Shown in pieces: positions 12,843 to 25,402 of a DNA stretch of 64,000 nt (the stretch's first letter is position 1; every line of letters starts with the position of its first letter). The notes below the pieces were generated by a model, which was not told the DNA's origin, ran no database searches, and worked only from the letters and a program-made list of their open reading frames with translations. The position numbers were made by a program, and so were the translations under genes. The stretch is from Haematobia irritans (taxonomy: Eukaryota; Arthropoda; Insecta; Diptera; Muscidae): positions 115,048,145-115,112,144 of the forward strand of contig NC_134398.1 of NCBI RefSeq assembly GCF_050003625.1, given 5' to 3'.

Positions 12843-13098
12843 CCTTATCACTGGCCGATTCTATGTTTAGCTCAATGACAAGGTACCTCCGTTTTATAGT
12901 CGAATCCGAACAACGTTTCGCATTACGATGGGACCATTTAGAGCAGTTTTGAAATACTCAGGAATGTTTTTAGCATTACTGAGAGGGGATAATCCACTGA
13001 TGAAAAACTATTCAGTTCCCTTCGAAACTGGGATTGAACCCATTACCCTAACCATTGCATGCAAGGTCGGCATGCTAACCAATGCATCACAATGGCAA
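12843..13098 (-). mobile_element. 5' part of a SINE copy, tail missing
   Basis: It matches the SINE at 5701-6049 from the middle of the body to the head: AGCTCAATGACAAGG, CATTACTGAGAGGGGATAATC and GGCATGCTAACCAATGCATC are diverged versions of the same phrases in the same orientation. The 3' portion with the pentamer tail is absent. The B box is altered to GGATTGAACCC on the + strand. Confidence 0.75.
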
Positions 13099-13110
13099 AG
13101 TACTGTTTTT

Positions 13111-14454
13111 TATACCCTCCACCATAGGATGGGGGGTATATTAACTTTGTCATTCCGTTTGTAACACATCGAAATATTGCTCTAAGACCACATAAAGTAT
13201 ATATATTCTGGGTCGTGGTGAAATTCTGAGTCGATCTGAGCATGTCCGTCCGTCCGTCCGTCTGTTGAAATCACGATAACTTCCGAACGAAACAAGCTAT
13301 CGACTTGAAACTTGGCACAAGTAGTTGTTATTGATGTAGGTCGGATGGTATTGCAAATGGGCCATGTCGGTCCATTTTTACGTATAGCCCCCATATAACG
13401 GACCCCCAAATTTGGCTTGCGAGGCCTCTAAGAGAAGCAAATTTCATCCGATCCGGCTGAAATTTGGTACATGGAGTATATGGTCTCTAACAACCATGCA
13501 AAAATTGGTCCACATCGGTCCATAATTATATATAGCCCCCATATAAACCGATTACCAGATTTGACCTCCGGAGCCTCTTGGAAGACCAAAATTCATCTGA
13601 TTCAGTTGAAATTTGGTACGTGGTGTTAATATATGGCCTCACACTCCCATGCAAAAATTGGTCGAAATCGGTCCATAATTATATATAGCCCCCATATAAA
13701 CCGATCCCCAGATTTGACCTCCGGAGCCCCTTGGAAGAGCAAAATTCATCCGATTCGGTTGAAATTTGGTACGTGATGTTAGTATATGGTATCCAACAAC
13801 CATGCAGGAATTGGTTCATATCAGTCCATAATTATATATAGGACCCATATAAACCGATCCCCAGACTTGACCTCCGGTGCCATTTGGAGAAGCAAAATTT
13901 ATCCGATCTGGTTGAAATTTTGTACGTGGCAGTAGTATATGATATTTAACAAACATGCCAAAAGTGGTCCATATCAGTCCATAATCACATATAGCCCCCA
14001 TATAAATCGATCCCGAGATTTGGTTTTGGAGCCTCTTGGAGAAGCAAATTTCATCCGAGTCAGTTGAAATTTGGTACATTGTGCTAGTATATGGCCGTTA
14101 ACAACCATGCCTAACTAGGTCCATATCGGTCTATAGTTATATATAGCCCTCAGATCCATATCAATAATTGTATATAGCCCCCATATAAGCGACCCCCATA
14201 TTTCAATTCTGGCTCCCTACGTACCGTGCAAAAGTCCATATCGATTCGTAATTATTTGTAGACTTACCTACACATACTTTTTTTGTCCAATGTATACCAC
14301 GTATGGACTAACTCACAATTTAGAAAACGATATAAGATACCACAACCCAAGTAATTCGATTGTGGATGACAGTCTTTCGTAGAAGTTTGTACGCAATCCA
14401 TGGTGGAGGGTACATAAGATTCGGCCTGGCCGAACTTACGGCCGTTTATACTTG
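13111..14454 (+). mobile_element. dispersed element with paired ACCCTCCACCAT ends and tandem core; Helentron/HINE-like
   Basis: It starts TATACCCTCCACCATAGGAT and near its far end has the complementary CCATGGTGGAGGGTA (about 14399), followed by a compact hairpin TTCGGCCTGGCCGAA at 14420-14434 and the end TTTATACTTG. The core is a tandem array with a period of about 152 bp. Subterminal inverted sequences, a central tandem array and a 3' hairpin together are the layout described for Helentron-associated elements (the Drosophila DINE-1 type). That class assignment is inference. A second copy in reverse orientation lies at 29190-31407. No coding sequence; the many frames here are read-through of the repeat. 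Confidence 0.6.
13383..14190 (+). repeat. tandem array, period about 152 bp
   Basis: The phrase TATAGCCCCCATATAA, or a close variant, recurs at 13383, 13532, 13684, 13837, 13990 and 14142, spacings of 149-153 bp. Each unit also carries a version of AATTCATCCGATTCGGTTGA and of ACATCGGTCCATAATTATAT. Units differ by several percent, so the array is old. It is the core of the 13111-14454 element. Confidence 0.85.
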
Positions 14455-15236
14455 TTTTTTTTTTTAATATTTTTACTAGTGCAATAAAATTCCAATACAT
14501 CGAATATCTATAAGATCGGATATTTATGGGCTAACAACGAATCTATGGATGGTGAGCCAGGACCAGAAAGACTGAGAAGGCGATTTCGAGTCGGTCGGAT
14601 TTAAAATTAACCCTTTTCGTATCTTCAAACTCAAAAAAGTTGAGTTTTTCGACTTTTTCACAATTTCACAAAATTCACCGACTAGACCTTTCAAAATTTC
14701 CCAAAAATTTGGAAGGAGACTTTTCGACACCTAGACATTTTAAAATTTGAGAAGACTTATAACTTAACGCTACCAACTATAAGAAATTCCTACATACTAT
14801 TACAATTTTCATACGAGCTTATTGGGCATGAGAATTAAGGACTTATATGCTAACATATCGAAATAACATACTCGAATTATTCTTCCCAAATTGAACCATT
14901 TTTTGGGGAGGGTAATTTATTTGTATTAAATTCCCATTTAATCTAAATACGGAATTTCAAATATTTCTTTAGAGGCGATTTTGACCCACACCAAAAATCA
15001 ATTTACAAAAAGTATGAAAATAACGACTTTTTTACAAAAATTCGATTTTTAACTTTTGTAGCTAAAATTTCATATGGATCCGAGTTATTATACCCTGAAC
15101 CCATAGATATGCTATAAAGTTTTGTTATAAAAATTTTTTGTTAAGAGCACATAAACCCGAACTTATGGGAAGCGATACTACAATTTTGTCCATTATTTTT
15201 TATTTTCCTTTTAAGAAAAATTTTTGAGTCACAAAA
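14455..15236. other. non-coding stretch
   Basis: No gene or repeat recognised. Minus frames 14264-14500 and 14524-14730 have no motif. Confidence 0.5.
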
Positions 15237-15304
15237 AAACTTCGTTTGTCTAACATACAATTGCATTCTTCAAAACAGAGACCTCTTCTTTCGGTGTATA
15301 GTTT
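15237..15304. mobile_element. right-end fragment of a MITE also seen at 43180-43372
   Basis: CTTCGTTTGTCTAACATAC, then TTGCATTCTTC and CCTCTTCTTTCGGTGTA, match the right end of the block at 43180-43372 (TTTTGTTTGTCTAAAATTGC, then CCTCTTCTTTCAGTGCA). The remainder of the copy is not recognisable. Confidence 0.45.
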
Positions 15305-15507
15305 CATTATATGTCCAATCTGATAACTGATATGATCCAAGAAGTTGTATAATCTATAAAAGATTTCATATTAATCGATTTCACAAACATTCTTCCACAT
15401 ATTATGTCCTTGCGAGATATTGTCTTCTGCCAAATATTCATATTTTTTAGCAGTTATAGATTCCCTCCTATGAATAATTTTCCAAATGTACAATATGATT
15501 ATATAGG

Positions 15508-15581
15508 TTAGGTTAGGTGGCAGCCCGATGTATCAGGCTCACTTAGACTATTCAATCCATTGTGATACCACATTGGTGAAC
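15508..15581 (-). mobile_element. 5'-truncated SINE with 12-bp target duplication
   Basis: Only the last ~74 bp of the SINE (tail side) are present, reading TTAGGTTAGGTGGCAGCCCG to CACATTGGTGAAC on the + strand. TGATTATATAGG flanks it at 15496-15507 and 15582-15593. Truncation at the 5' end with an intact duplication is the signature of incomplete target-primed reverse transcription. Confidence 0.85.
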
Positions 15582-15593
15582 TGATTATATAGG

Positions 15594-16879
15594 GCGGAAG
15601 TGAAATATTCTACTAAATTATTGGTTAGCATAAAATCCACATAGTATATTTGATCATTCTAGCAAATGAAAACAAATGAGCAAAAACATCTATTTGATAT
15701 TTATGGAATATTTTTCGCAAAAACAAAACATGGATATCTATGTGAAATATATTTTTCAGAAGAAACCACAATGCACATCATAATAATAATTTCAAATTTG
15801 TAAATACAAATTATGGCATATCTGGAACACCACAAACAATCTCCAACAGTAGGTTGTTGTATTGTCTAAGAGAAGAGTCTATCATAATAAGCATGGAAGC
15901 GGATGAGGAATCCCATACCAATATAACCACAAAATAGGTCAGTGGATTTATTTTTTAAAGAGGACAAACATATTTTAAATTTCATAATCTCTGCTAATAT
16001 CAATAGAAATGGATTATATTTGAAATGATATTATCAGTAGCATATTTGCATGGTCTTAAACTTGCATGGGATTTGCTTTTATACAAACAACTTATGGTTG
16101 TCTTTAAAGTTTCACTAAACACGTTCTGAATCATTGGCATTTATCTTCTAAGCCTTGTTGATGTGATGAATCATTCCGTGTTTAATCAAAATTCAAGACA
16201 ACTTGCACCTTAGTCATATTCAACGACGTTCTATACATGAATCTGTTGTACTACTATGCTTCAGTTTTAGCATTCAGCTTACACTTCATTTCATTGTTAT
16301 TGCTGATGCTATTGTGTGTAACGATCATCAGTTTGATTGATGCCCGAGAGCCGTAAAATCTTAGATAAATTTCAAATTCTATTTGGCAAATGTCAACCAG
16401 CATAATGAATTAAATTTTAAATTCAAATGTTATTTATGTTTCTGCACTTGAATCGAACGACAAGGAAACTGAGATAGGAGGCGGGTTCAACGAGTAATGA
16501 AACTTTATTGCATTTGTGGGATTGGTAGAAGCAGATCTATGATGAATAATAAGGAAACATTGAAGGATGTAATAGATTTGCAAATACATCATGTATTGTC
16601 TAAGTAATAAGATTTATCTCAAAGGATCTGCTCAAAGCGCTAAATGCATAATACATACGTATAGCTTTTGTAAGATGTAGAGAAGACGAAATGTCAAACA
16701 CATCTTTGTTACAATTTGAAATAGAAATTTAAAATTGTAAGCATTTGATTTTTATGATGTTATGAAATTGGAAGCAGATAATGGTACAAAACAAACACAG
16801 TCACAGGTTATCATTGAGGGATCACCTGGGGGTCTATGAAGTCAGGGTGAAGTAAATACATTAATTCTCTCTTAAGTTT
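15594..16879. other. non-coding stretch
   Basis: No gene or known repeat seen. Confidence 0.5.
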
Positions 16880-17974
16880 AAAAGCATCTCCCAAAAATTG
16901 TTACAACTTGATTGAAATGTCAGATAGGATCACTACATTCGTAATTTGAATTTCTATTACTTTACGTTTTCTTTAGCGTAAAAAAGGACATTGGAACTCA
17001 ACAATATGAAAGTCGTAAACCCTAATTCAATTCATTGATATGTAGTAAACATTCTAAGCCGATCTTTTCTTTTCAAGTTCTTCGCTCAAGAAGAGTGTAA
17101 ATTCTTTTATCTCTATGGATGCTACCCATAGTAAAATCAGAATTTCCCCTTTTCAAAATTTGTAAGGACTACCCATTTCCGCAGATTTGTTGCGTTAAAT
17201 GGAGAAAAACTGAAAATATATACATTTAATAATAGATATGTATCCATCCGGTAATATTGAATTAAAGCTAGCGTAAATCGGTTTTTGGAACCAGTGTTCG
17301 CTTCACAATAAGTTTGCTTATAAAATTGAGACATTTCCCTCCTTGACGTGACAAAATTTGGGTTATTTAACTCACTGCGCATTTTAAGAATTGGATTGGT
17401 TAGAGGGACTACTGCAGTCTCTGTGACAGTAACTTGTATTCTTGTTCTAGCACAGAATTTTTCATCGATTCGCACTATAAAAGTAGCAAATGATAGGAGT
17501 ACAAACTGGAGCCACATAATCAATAAAGGGTCGACTATAGATCCATGCAATCATCTCCTATATGTTTCACTTCGATATCTACCAATTCTTTGTGGATCTT
17601 ATATTTTTACTTCTAACGTTGTAGTAACCACTTCTGCAGGTTTACCAAGAAGCGAAAGGTTGCCAAACATTACGCCAATAACTGATTTCTTTTGCACTGA
17701 GATCTGGTTTACGAGTTTGAAAATTGTTCATTCCTTTATTTACACTTTTCTTTCGAACAATTGAGCGAAGAACTTGAATACAAAAGATCTGCTTAGAATG
17801 TTTACTACAAATCAATGAATTGAATTAGGATGTACGAATTTCGAATTTTTAATCATATTGTTGAGTTCCAATGTCCGCTAAAGAAAACGTAAAGTAATAG
17901 AAATTCAAATTACGAATGTAGTGATCTTATCTGACATTTCAATCAAGTTGTAACAATTTTTGGGAGATGCTTTT
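16880..17974. mobile_element. long-armed inverted-repeat element (foldback or Mutator-like)
   Basis: Arms at about 16880-17100 and 17755-17974 are inverted copies of each other over roughly 200 bp: AAAAGCATCTCCCAAAAATT at the left end, AATTTTTGGGAGATGCTTTT at the right. Similarity continues through the TTACGTTTTCTTTAGCG and AAGTTCTTCGCTCAA blocks. Flanks TTAAGTTT and TTAAATAT agree at 6 of 8 positions, perhaps a decayed target duplication. Long arms with a non-repetitive middle fit Mutator-like or foldback elements. The middle (17101-17754) has two opposed frames of 137-138 codons (see the separate entry). Confidence 0.65.
17137..17550 (-). other. open frame inside the long-armed element, identity unknown
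   Basis: A minus-strand frame of 137 codons starts MHGSIVDPLLIMWLQFVLLS, a hydrophobic N-terminus like a signal or membrane segment, and continues with mixed sequence. A + frame of 138 codons (17348-17764) overlaps it. Just upstream on the minus strand is a separate 29-codon frame beginning MNNFQTRKPDLSAKEISYWR. I recognise no family, and AT-rich DNA yields such lengths by chance, but the frame is among the longest in the window and sits where an element would carry captured or transposase-derived sequence. Confidence 0.2.
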
Positions 17975-18044
17975 TTAAATATTTATAAATCAGCATTTTC
18001 TATTAAAGAAGAGCCCATGTGTATCGGAGAAAATGTTGTAATAA
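17975..18044. other. short non-coding spacer
   Basis: Nothing recognised between the long-armed element and the SINE-like block. Confidence 0.4.
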
Positions 18045-18262
18045 TGTAATGTAATGGGTAGCGTTGTCGGCTTGCATACCATGGACCAGTTTCGGCCGAA
18101 TACCAATAAAGTTTTTCACTGCTAACTTAGACTTTTCAGTCCATTGTGATAAACATGGAATCGGAGAGCACTCAGTGAGAGGAGATCACCTCTGTGGTAT
18201 CTCAATCACTGAAGTGATCCTGAATCAACCGGACCTAATGCACTATATCTCATCTATCTATC
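18045..18262 (+). mobile_element. diverged SINE, different subfamily
   Basis: The + strand shows decayed versions of SINE segments in order: a head remnant (GTAGCGTTGTCGGCTTGCAT), CAGTTTCGGCCGAATACCAA followed by AAGTTTTTCACTGC, then CGGAGAGCACTCAGTGAGAG and GGTATCTCAATCACTGAAGT, corresponding to the complement of the 5701-6049 element. The middle is shorter and contains an oppositely oriented piece (CTTAGACTTTTCAGTCCATT). It is therefore rearranged or a distinct subfamily. The pentamer tail is not recognisable. Confidence 0.5.
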
Positions 18263-18507
18263 TCTTGTGGAATGAATACTGATAGCTCCACATATATTTT
18301 CCCTATCACCACCAATGATCCAAATTTATTTTATTATTCCATTAATGTAATGAAAAAAGTTATTGATCTTCTTCGGCACACCGGGGGCTCTTTGCGATGA
18401 TAAGAGAAGTTGGGTTTTCCTCAAATAGTGCCAATTTTCATTGTCTTAAGGATGATGTTACAAAAATACTGATTAAAGCATTAATATCTGGAAAGAAGAA
18501 TCATAAG

Positions 18508-19224
18508 TGTTGGAGCGCACCCTCCCACCGGCTTTTTTATCCTTTTGTGTAGACAACTATGGAGATAGCCTGTCGCGCACTTTTCTTTGGGTGTACACCT
18601 CTTTTGTTTATTCTTTTGGCACTCTTAATATAGAGACACTGTACAGCAGGCGTTGAATTCACTCGTTGGGACACAACGAGGGACACTAGGTTGACAACCT
18701 TACCACGGACACTTTCACCTGGGTTCGCCGATGATCTGCCTCAAGGTGCACTGAGATGCCGATTAATTAGAAAACGTTGATTTAAGCGATATTCAATACA
18801 ATGAAGGTTTTATTGAGGTTTAATTTTTATAAATAATATTCATGCTTCTTCTATAATAAATAAAATAAATATTATTAATGCACCTTATTGAAGGCTAGTT
18901 TATTCGGCTTTTCTTTTCCCGATTGAACCGTGTTTTCTATGACGAGGAAATCTTGTTGCGCGCTCGATGCTTGTTGATATTAGACCGAAAAATTAACGAC
19001 CTCTTCTCTCGTTAGATATCGATGCAAGATTTCTTATATTTCAACGGCGACAATCGGATGTGTTAAGGACGGCCATACGTTCACTCATGCAGGGATGCCA
19101 TTATCCGTATTTGTTTCCGTTTAACATATGGCATGGGGCATTCGCACCCCTGCATGCATGAACAATAAGAAATCAAGATTAATACCATTGGTTGGGTTAT
19201 GTAAAGTAGTTAGTTTTTGTTACA
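18508..19224. repeat. possible solo LTR (copia-like ends), unproven
   Basis: A 717-bp block starts TGTTGGAGCGCACCC and ends TTTTTGTTACA, and looks different from its surroundings with higher GC. TGTTGGA-type starts and ACA ends occur in copia-group LTRs. It contains AATAAA (18855-18860), a possible polyadenylation signal. No flanking 5-bp target duplication is visible (ATAAG versus GCTCC) and no internal retroelement sequence adjoins it, so orientation and identity are open. Confidence 0.3.
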
Positions 19225-22200
19225 GCTCCACCTTACCTCCACAAAACCATTGCGATATTACAGAGTTGCAGCACGAGATTAAACTTGTATCAACTTTCTG
19301 AAAAATAGTTTGCTTATGGGTTCTCAAAATAAGTCGAGCATACGACAGACAACAAATAATCCAATTTGACAGAATATATTTCTCCAAATATATTTCTGAC
19401 CTTGAATTTTGCTTCCATTTTTCATTCAATCTAGAAAACCGTGGTGCTTTTTTATATTTGATTTGCGGTCTAACCACATATTTAGTTAGAATGACAGATG
19501 TTGGTGGAAAAGTTCGATTTGCTAAATGGGTCAACAAATTCTATTCATTGAACCTCAATATTGACTCCACTTCCACCGTAAGCCAAATAATGACATCTAC
19601 CATAAATAAACAATTGAAAGAAAAAAGGTTAAATGTCCACAAACGATTAACACTTAATTAAAACAATGGCGTAATACAACTTTCGATGACAATAACTGAG
19701 ACCGTATTGTATTAACACTCAAACAAAGGAGAATTCTAACTTTGTGTGTGTGTGTGTGTGTTTAACCCCAGTATAAAATGAATCAAATATTTACTCAATA
19801 AATTCGATAACAATGAAAATTCCAATACGAAATCAAAAACCAAAGAAAAAAAAAAAACAAATAGCTGTCTATTTACTCAACAACAATAGTAGTAATAATA
19901 AGAGAAACAATAGAAAAATCACAACAACCATAATATCATCGAATAAAATGTTGTAGTAGTATTAATAATAGGCATGGAGTTTATAATAAAAACTAAATAA
20001 ATAATTCCTATTTGTAATTATTTAAGCAATTAGACATTGATAGGTCTGTGACAGCATAAATGGACCGATGGACAGAAGGTCGGACACATGGATAGGTTGC
20101 CATGATTTTCACTCAATATTTATTGTGTTATTATGGCAGTTTAGGATAATCTTTCCCGCCTATAATTGTTCATGCTAAAAACTAATCTTTTTAAATTACA
20201 ATTTTAAAATCAATAAAATATACAAATTAAATTTTTAATTCTATTGGGCTATTGTCAGTTGTGGCAACTAATAAATAATTTGCCAACAATATTTTTAGGA
20301 TACTTCCTGCTACAACAATGCCCTTATGCACGTTACAGTTTTTTTTTTGGTTTTGACTTGCTGCATATTTCATAAATAAACATTTAATTAAAATCTGCAA
20401 TAAATATATAATTAATTATTTATAAGCCATCATGGATGGGTGAAATGAGAGAGACAGAGAAAGAGAGAAAAAAAACTAAAGCAGAAAAAACGGTGTTACT
20501 TATTTCATTAATTTGTTTATGTTTTTTCACAATAAATCGAGTAATTAATTGATGACATTTATTATTGCTGGCAATTATCGATCGCTTTTGTCGACTATGC
20601 TGCTTTATTTGGCTTAAATGGCTTTTTAAAGAGATTTCTTAAATTGTATTTGTATATAAAATTCATATGAATTTGCTATTGCACATAAATTTTAAATCAT
20701 TATGGAAAATTTAACAAACAAAAATACAATTAACTAATAGTTATAACTATTTATGATACAATTACACATGGGCAAAATTGGTATCATTTATTGCACTAGG
20801 GAATTTCAACTATTTGATTACTTATGAAATAGAATTATATTTAATTGAAATGCAAGATGCCTGAACTACAAAATATTGGTGGAAATTGAATCCAAAAAGT
20901 TTTAAAGCAACATCGAAATGCTTCAAAGTTTAAGGTCATCAGTAGGAATTTTTGCGATTTATTAAAAAAAAACATTTCCGCGGTAAAGGTAGACAAATTA
21001 AATTATCAGTGAAGGGATAACGTCATCGGTTGTATTCTACCTTCGGTTGTAGAATAAAAAGTTTTTTTAAGAGCGGAAAGTGTTGAGTGAGAATAGTGGG
21101 GAGTTTTATTTACTTTAGGTTCATACTTTCGGTTTAGTAAGTAAATATTTTTAAGTAACAATTTTAAAGAAGAACAAACATGTTGAAGTTTTCCCCTATT
21201 GAGAGATCTCCTTGTACTCGGGCAAAAATAGCCACATTTTCAGGTGTAAAATAGTATGAATTTGGGCCATATTTTTTAGTGCAAAGATGATGTGCATAAA
21301 TTACTATAAAATGTTTGTGAGAACATTTGCTTAGGACGTCAAATGTTCATAAATATAATATATGGATGCAAACATATATTCTTTTGGAAATTTTGTGTAA
21401 AAGAGAAAGAAATACAAACGAAGAAGGATAGCGAGTTTACGAAAGACATCAACCAGGAATGAAATTCAAATTTTTACCTTCTACCAACAAGAATAAAAAT
21501 GTGAACTATTTGTGTTCAAGTTGTACCAAGTTTCAAAAAATAACGCATTGGAATACAGTAACCGAAAAAATAAAAATTATTTATCAACTTGTAAACTTGT
21601 ACTTATGCCTAAAATAAGCTCGCAGAAACCAAAAACCAGGCATAGAATTACCCTTAGTAATACCTAATGGAATATTTAAGTTGGATAACTTCACAATCAG
21701 GATGCCTCGCACTGGTTGACATCTAGCTCAAATTGACCATAACATGGCTTGGTATGAAAGGCGTTCGTAGGAAATGAGTAAATTCAATCTTTGATCATAA
21801 AGAGTAGTAGTAGAAGAATGAAATTTGTGACAGTGTTCTCGTTCTTCCGTAAAAAATATTATTTAAATGCAAATAAGAGAGTTTAGAGAAAATAGTTAAC
21901 TCACTTGTCATTATTTGCGGCAAATTTGCTCTAGAACAAAACGAGGAATTTTCGTTCTGGAGGAAAGTATTTTTGCCTTGAGTGTATTCATAGATATTTT
22001 GATTTAAAAATACCTCCATATCTTTTAAGTCAGTTGGCATCTATTAAGAGGCACTCTTGTGATACCGTTAATATTTCCCAATGACCCAAATTTGATATTG
22101 CTATCAAAGACAAAACATATTTCTCCTATTTGATGCAACTGCATAAATTGCCAATTAATTTACGATACTATCATTTCACAATTTACCCCCTCAACACTAA

Positions 22201-25200
22201 ACATTGTGATATTCCATATCCTTGCAGGCTTCATTTAGACAAGGACAATCGTGAGACCTTTGTGCGTAGACTTTGTGTTCGTCCAGCTGAAAAGAGGCGC
22301 AATACTACAAAGAGCTCGAGAAAATGCGAGAGGCAAATCCTCTTAGACAGTGTTATCTTTCTTAAATGTTTTGAATTTTTAAATGGCTGTGAGCGACAAA
22401 CGCTTTAGCGAACATGGCAAAAATTACCATACTTGATTTATGCTCAGTACTCAAACAAATTAGGATTGTTTGCACAATGTTTTCATTTTTTTTTTGTTTT
22501 TATTTTTGTTGCCTCTGCGCTGTGTGATTGAATAAATTATTAACATGGATTCCTTGGAATAGATAGCAGACAACTCAAGAAGTGCGAGGAAAGAGGGTGC
22601 TGCCATCGAGGAATGGGCTTGATACAATATACAAAAACATTTCCAAGGAATGACTGATAATGATGGCATAACTGATGCTTAGAATGATGGAAGACCATCA
22701 AAAAGACTTTTTAACACGGATGGAGTATGCCTGTCTTGTGCCACCCCCTTAGAACGAAAGCTTGGCGGACTGAGTAATTTTATTATTTGAACCATGCCAC
22801 CAGCCTACATACACTCACTCGATTTCACTCTCTCTCTCTCTCCCGCTTTTTCCTCCTTCTCATACATTTTACAATCAGTTAAACTAATTAAGTAAAACAT
22901 TTGTTTGTGTTTTGTGAATTTTTATTTGTATTAAAATGCCTTTATTTGAATTGTCGACATACTTGGGTTTAATTATTTTCATAAATTTTTCCATTGTTCA
23001 TAGACAAAGTTTTTTTTGTTGCTTCAGTGTTTTAACTGGTACGGATTAGGCCTCATGAGAGATGAAGGAGTGAACGATAATGAATTCATGGTTGTTTCGG
23101 GGATTCTCCTATATTTTCTCTTATTAAATTAAAATCATTTTCCCTGTTGTTGTTGTTTATTCTCTTGTTTTGCAATCGAACATCTGCTCTGCCTAAATAA
23201 GAGACATAGACTATAAAACCCATTAAATTGAAATTGATTTCAAAGGATTTGCTATTATTCCTAAGAAATCTATTTGAACAATTTTTTTCCTACCACCAAG
23301 AGATGCCAAGTGACAGCTTTGACCCTTGTATGTTGTACCACCACAATTTAATTAATTATTTTACAATATCCCTGGGATATGACAACCAGGTATCCTGAAT
23401 TATTGACAACGTCTTCTTGATTTGGATGACTTTGTTCTGGTTTTTATTTTCCCAAAGAATTTACTAAAGTGTCATTGTACTCTAAAGCTTTACTTCAAAG
23501 TGGTCGACATTGTGGCAATGTGATAAACGATGACACTGAACCAGAAAAAAAAACGAAGAAAGGGGAAAAACAATCGAAAAGAAAGCAAACTTGCGATTTT
23601 CAAAAAAATAAAAAACAAAAAAACACACTGCATGAAAACCCAATCAGTTTAAGGACCTGGACATAGAGCGGTTTGTGTTCCAACATTGCTGCCATTCTTG
23701 TTTGGGCTCCACCCTACCATCTCTGAAAAAATAAAAAACTCTTATTGGTATTCATTTGACATCTCCGACAGTTAGGACAGTAAAGAAATTCCGATAAAAA
23801 AAAACTCCCTTGCCTGTCCGTTTATGGTAACCTTGTTGTCGATAAATGAAATTTGCTGGGGTTCTATTCCTATGAAACGGGAGCAAAACGAAAAAAAAGT
23901 TGGCAACGAATCTATCTCAAGCGAAAAAAATGAAGCATTGGCAAAATTAAAGGTACGAAAAAGGTGCTTGAGAAGTCATTAGTAAAACGAAAAGTAATCA
24001 TTAATAATGCTGCTTTTGACAAAATTGATATGTTATTAATTGAAATGGATTTTTAATTGGAAAATATAGCGACCCCATATTTAAAGTGCCATAAATTAAA
24101 ATCATATTGAGGAAGAAGAAAAATAATAGAAAATGTCTAGTTTTTGGTGGAAATAAGAGAGATTTTTAGGGAAATTTATTGCCGAATATTTAAACATAAA
24201 TTTAGACACTGAAAGAAAATGCAGTAAACGTGATCAAGCACCATTTAGGATCTCTTTGAGAGCATTCATTTTTATCCAGAAAAATAGTACAATCGGAATT
24301 TTAATCCTTCGAATAATTTCAATTGCTTATATGACTGGCTTTGAAATTCTAAAATAGCCAGCGACAGAAATTTCTTGCACACTTTTTCTTGCTATACTAG
24401 CGATTTTCAACTGCCTAAAGGTATTCAAATAACTCACAATGAATTGTCGATTGAAAGGTGTAATTTTTAATGAAATGAAGGCAATAGAATTATTAGATTA
24501 ATATAGATCTACTCGTAATTAAAAAATCAATTATAATAAATATTATGTACTTCGTGCAACAAAGTCTCGAACATGCATCATAGGTGATAAATTCATTTAG
24601 ATAAAAAAGTTATTTTTCATAAATAATTTTAAAGAAATATGCTACATTTTATTGCTTATGACACTGCTATGTTGATTGGAAAACCACAATATCATCTCCT
24701 AGTCTACTTTTCAGTATTTCTAAAACACCAATGATTATTGATACAGTTTAAAGAAAAATATTCTATATTACTAAATATATTACAAGCATTAAACTAAATG
24801 CAGTCGTTTTTTAATGTCATATTAAATATATTGCCTATAGACTTTTCTGACTCCAAAGAGGAATGACCTTGTAGAAATCACCATTGTATCTGCGTTTAAA
24901 TAGCTTTATATAAAATATAAAAATAAAGCTGCAAGGATAACATTTGGAAACAAGATTAGGTAGTTGTAGATTTTATGTGGCTCAGGGTTGGCCTGTCGCA
25001 AACTGTGACTATGAAAACTCAACTAATTTAGTCATTCATCATTCGGAACTATTCTGGGTTTGAGTGGTCAATAATGTTCATCCAAGCTTTTGTTGCATCA
25101 GCAAATGACTAAACAGAGTTTTGACAATTTTTAATTAGCAGTTCGCCTATGCAAGACTTAAGTAGTGGTTTTTCTTCGCTGTCAGTTTTTGTAAACATTT

Positions 25201-25402
25201 ATGGAAGGTTAATTTTTAACGTGTGCAGATAGTCACGTTTACGGCACCATATAAGAAGTCTATTATCTAGTCTAATTTTTTTTAAGTTAGTAATTTTATG
25301 AACATTCCTTAGCGGCAGTCGCAAACATAAAAAAAATATACATACGGTATCACAGCGGACTATTTATTTAGGGATCACTTTTTCCTAAGGAAGTTAAGAA
25401 TA
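19225..25402. other. about 6 kb of non-coding DNA
   Basis: No gene recognised. A (TG)9 run lies at 19743-19761, a CTCTCTCTCTCTCTC run near 22828 and several A-rich patches. Frames at 19220-19537 (minus), 22130-22408 and 23469-23666 lack motifs. The segment has the look of a long intron or intergenic DNA. Confidence 0.5.

Noticed and set aside
13043..14079. Several frames in the 13-14 kb block
   Set aside because: They are read-through of the ~152-bp tandem repeat and the element's ends.
17348..17764. + strand frame of 138 codons as a gene
   Set aside because: It overlaps the minus frame, runs into the inverted arm and has no recognisable domain.
18508..19224. A definite solo LTR
   Set aside because: Kept only as a low-confidence entry: ends look right but no 5-bp duplication is present.
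19743..19761. (TG)9 run as a regulatory element
   Set aside because: Ordinary microsatellite; nothing nearby suggests a function.
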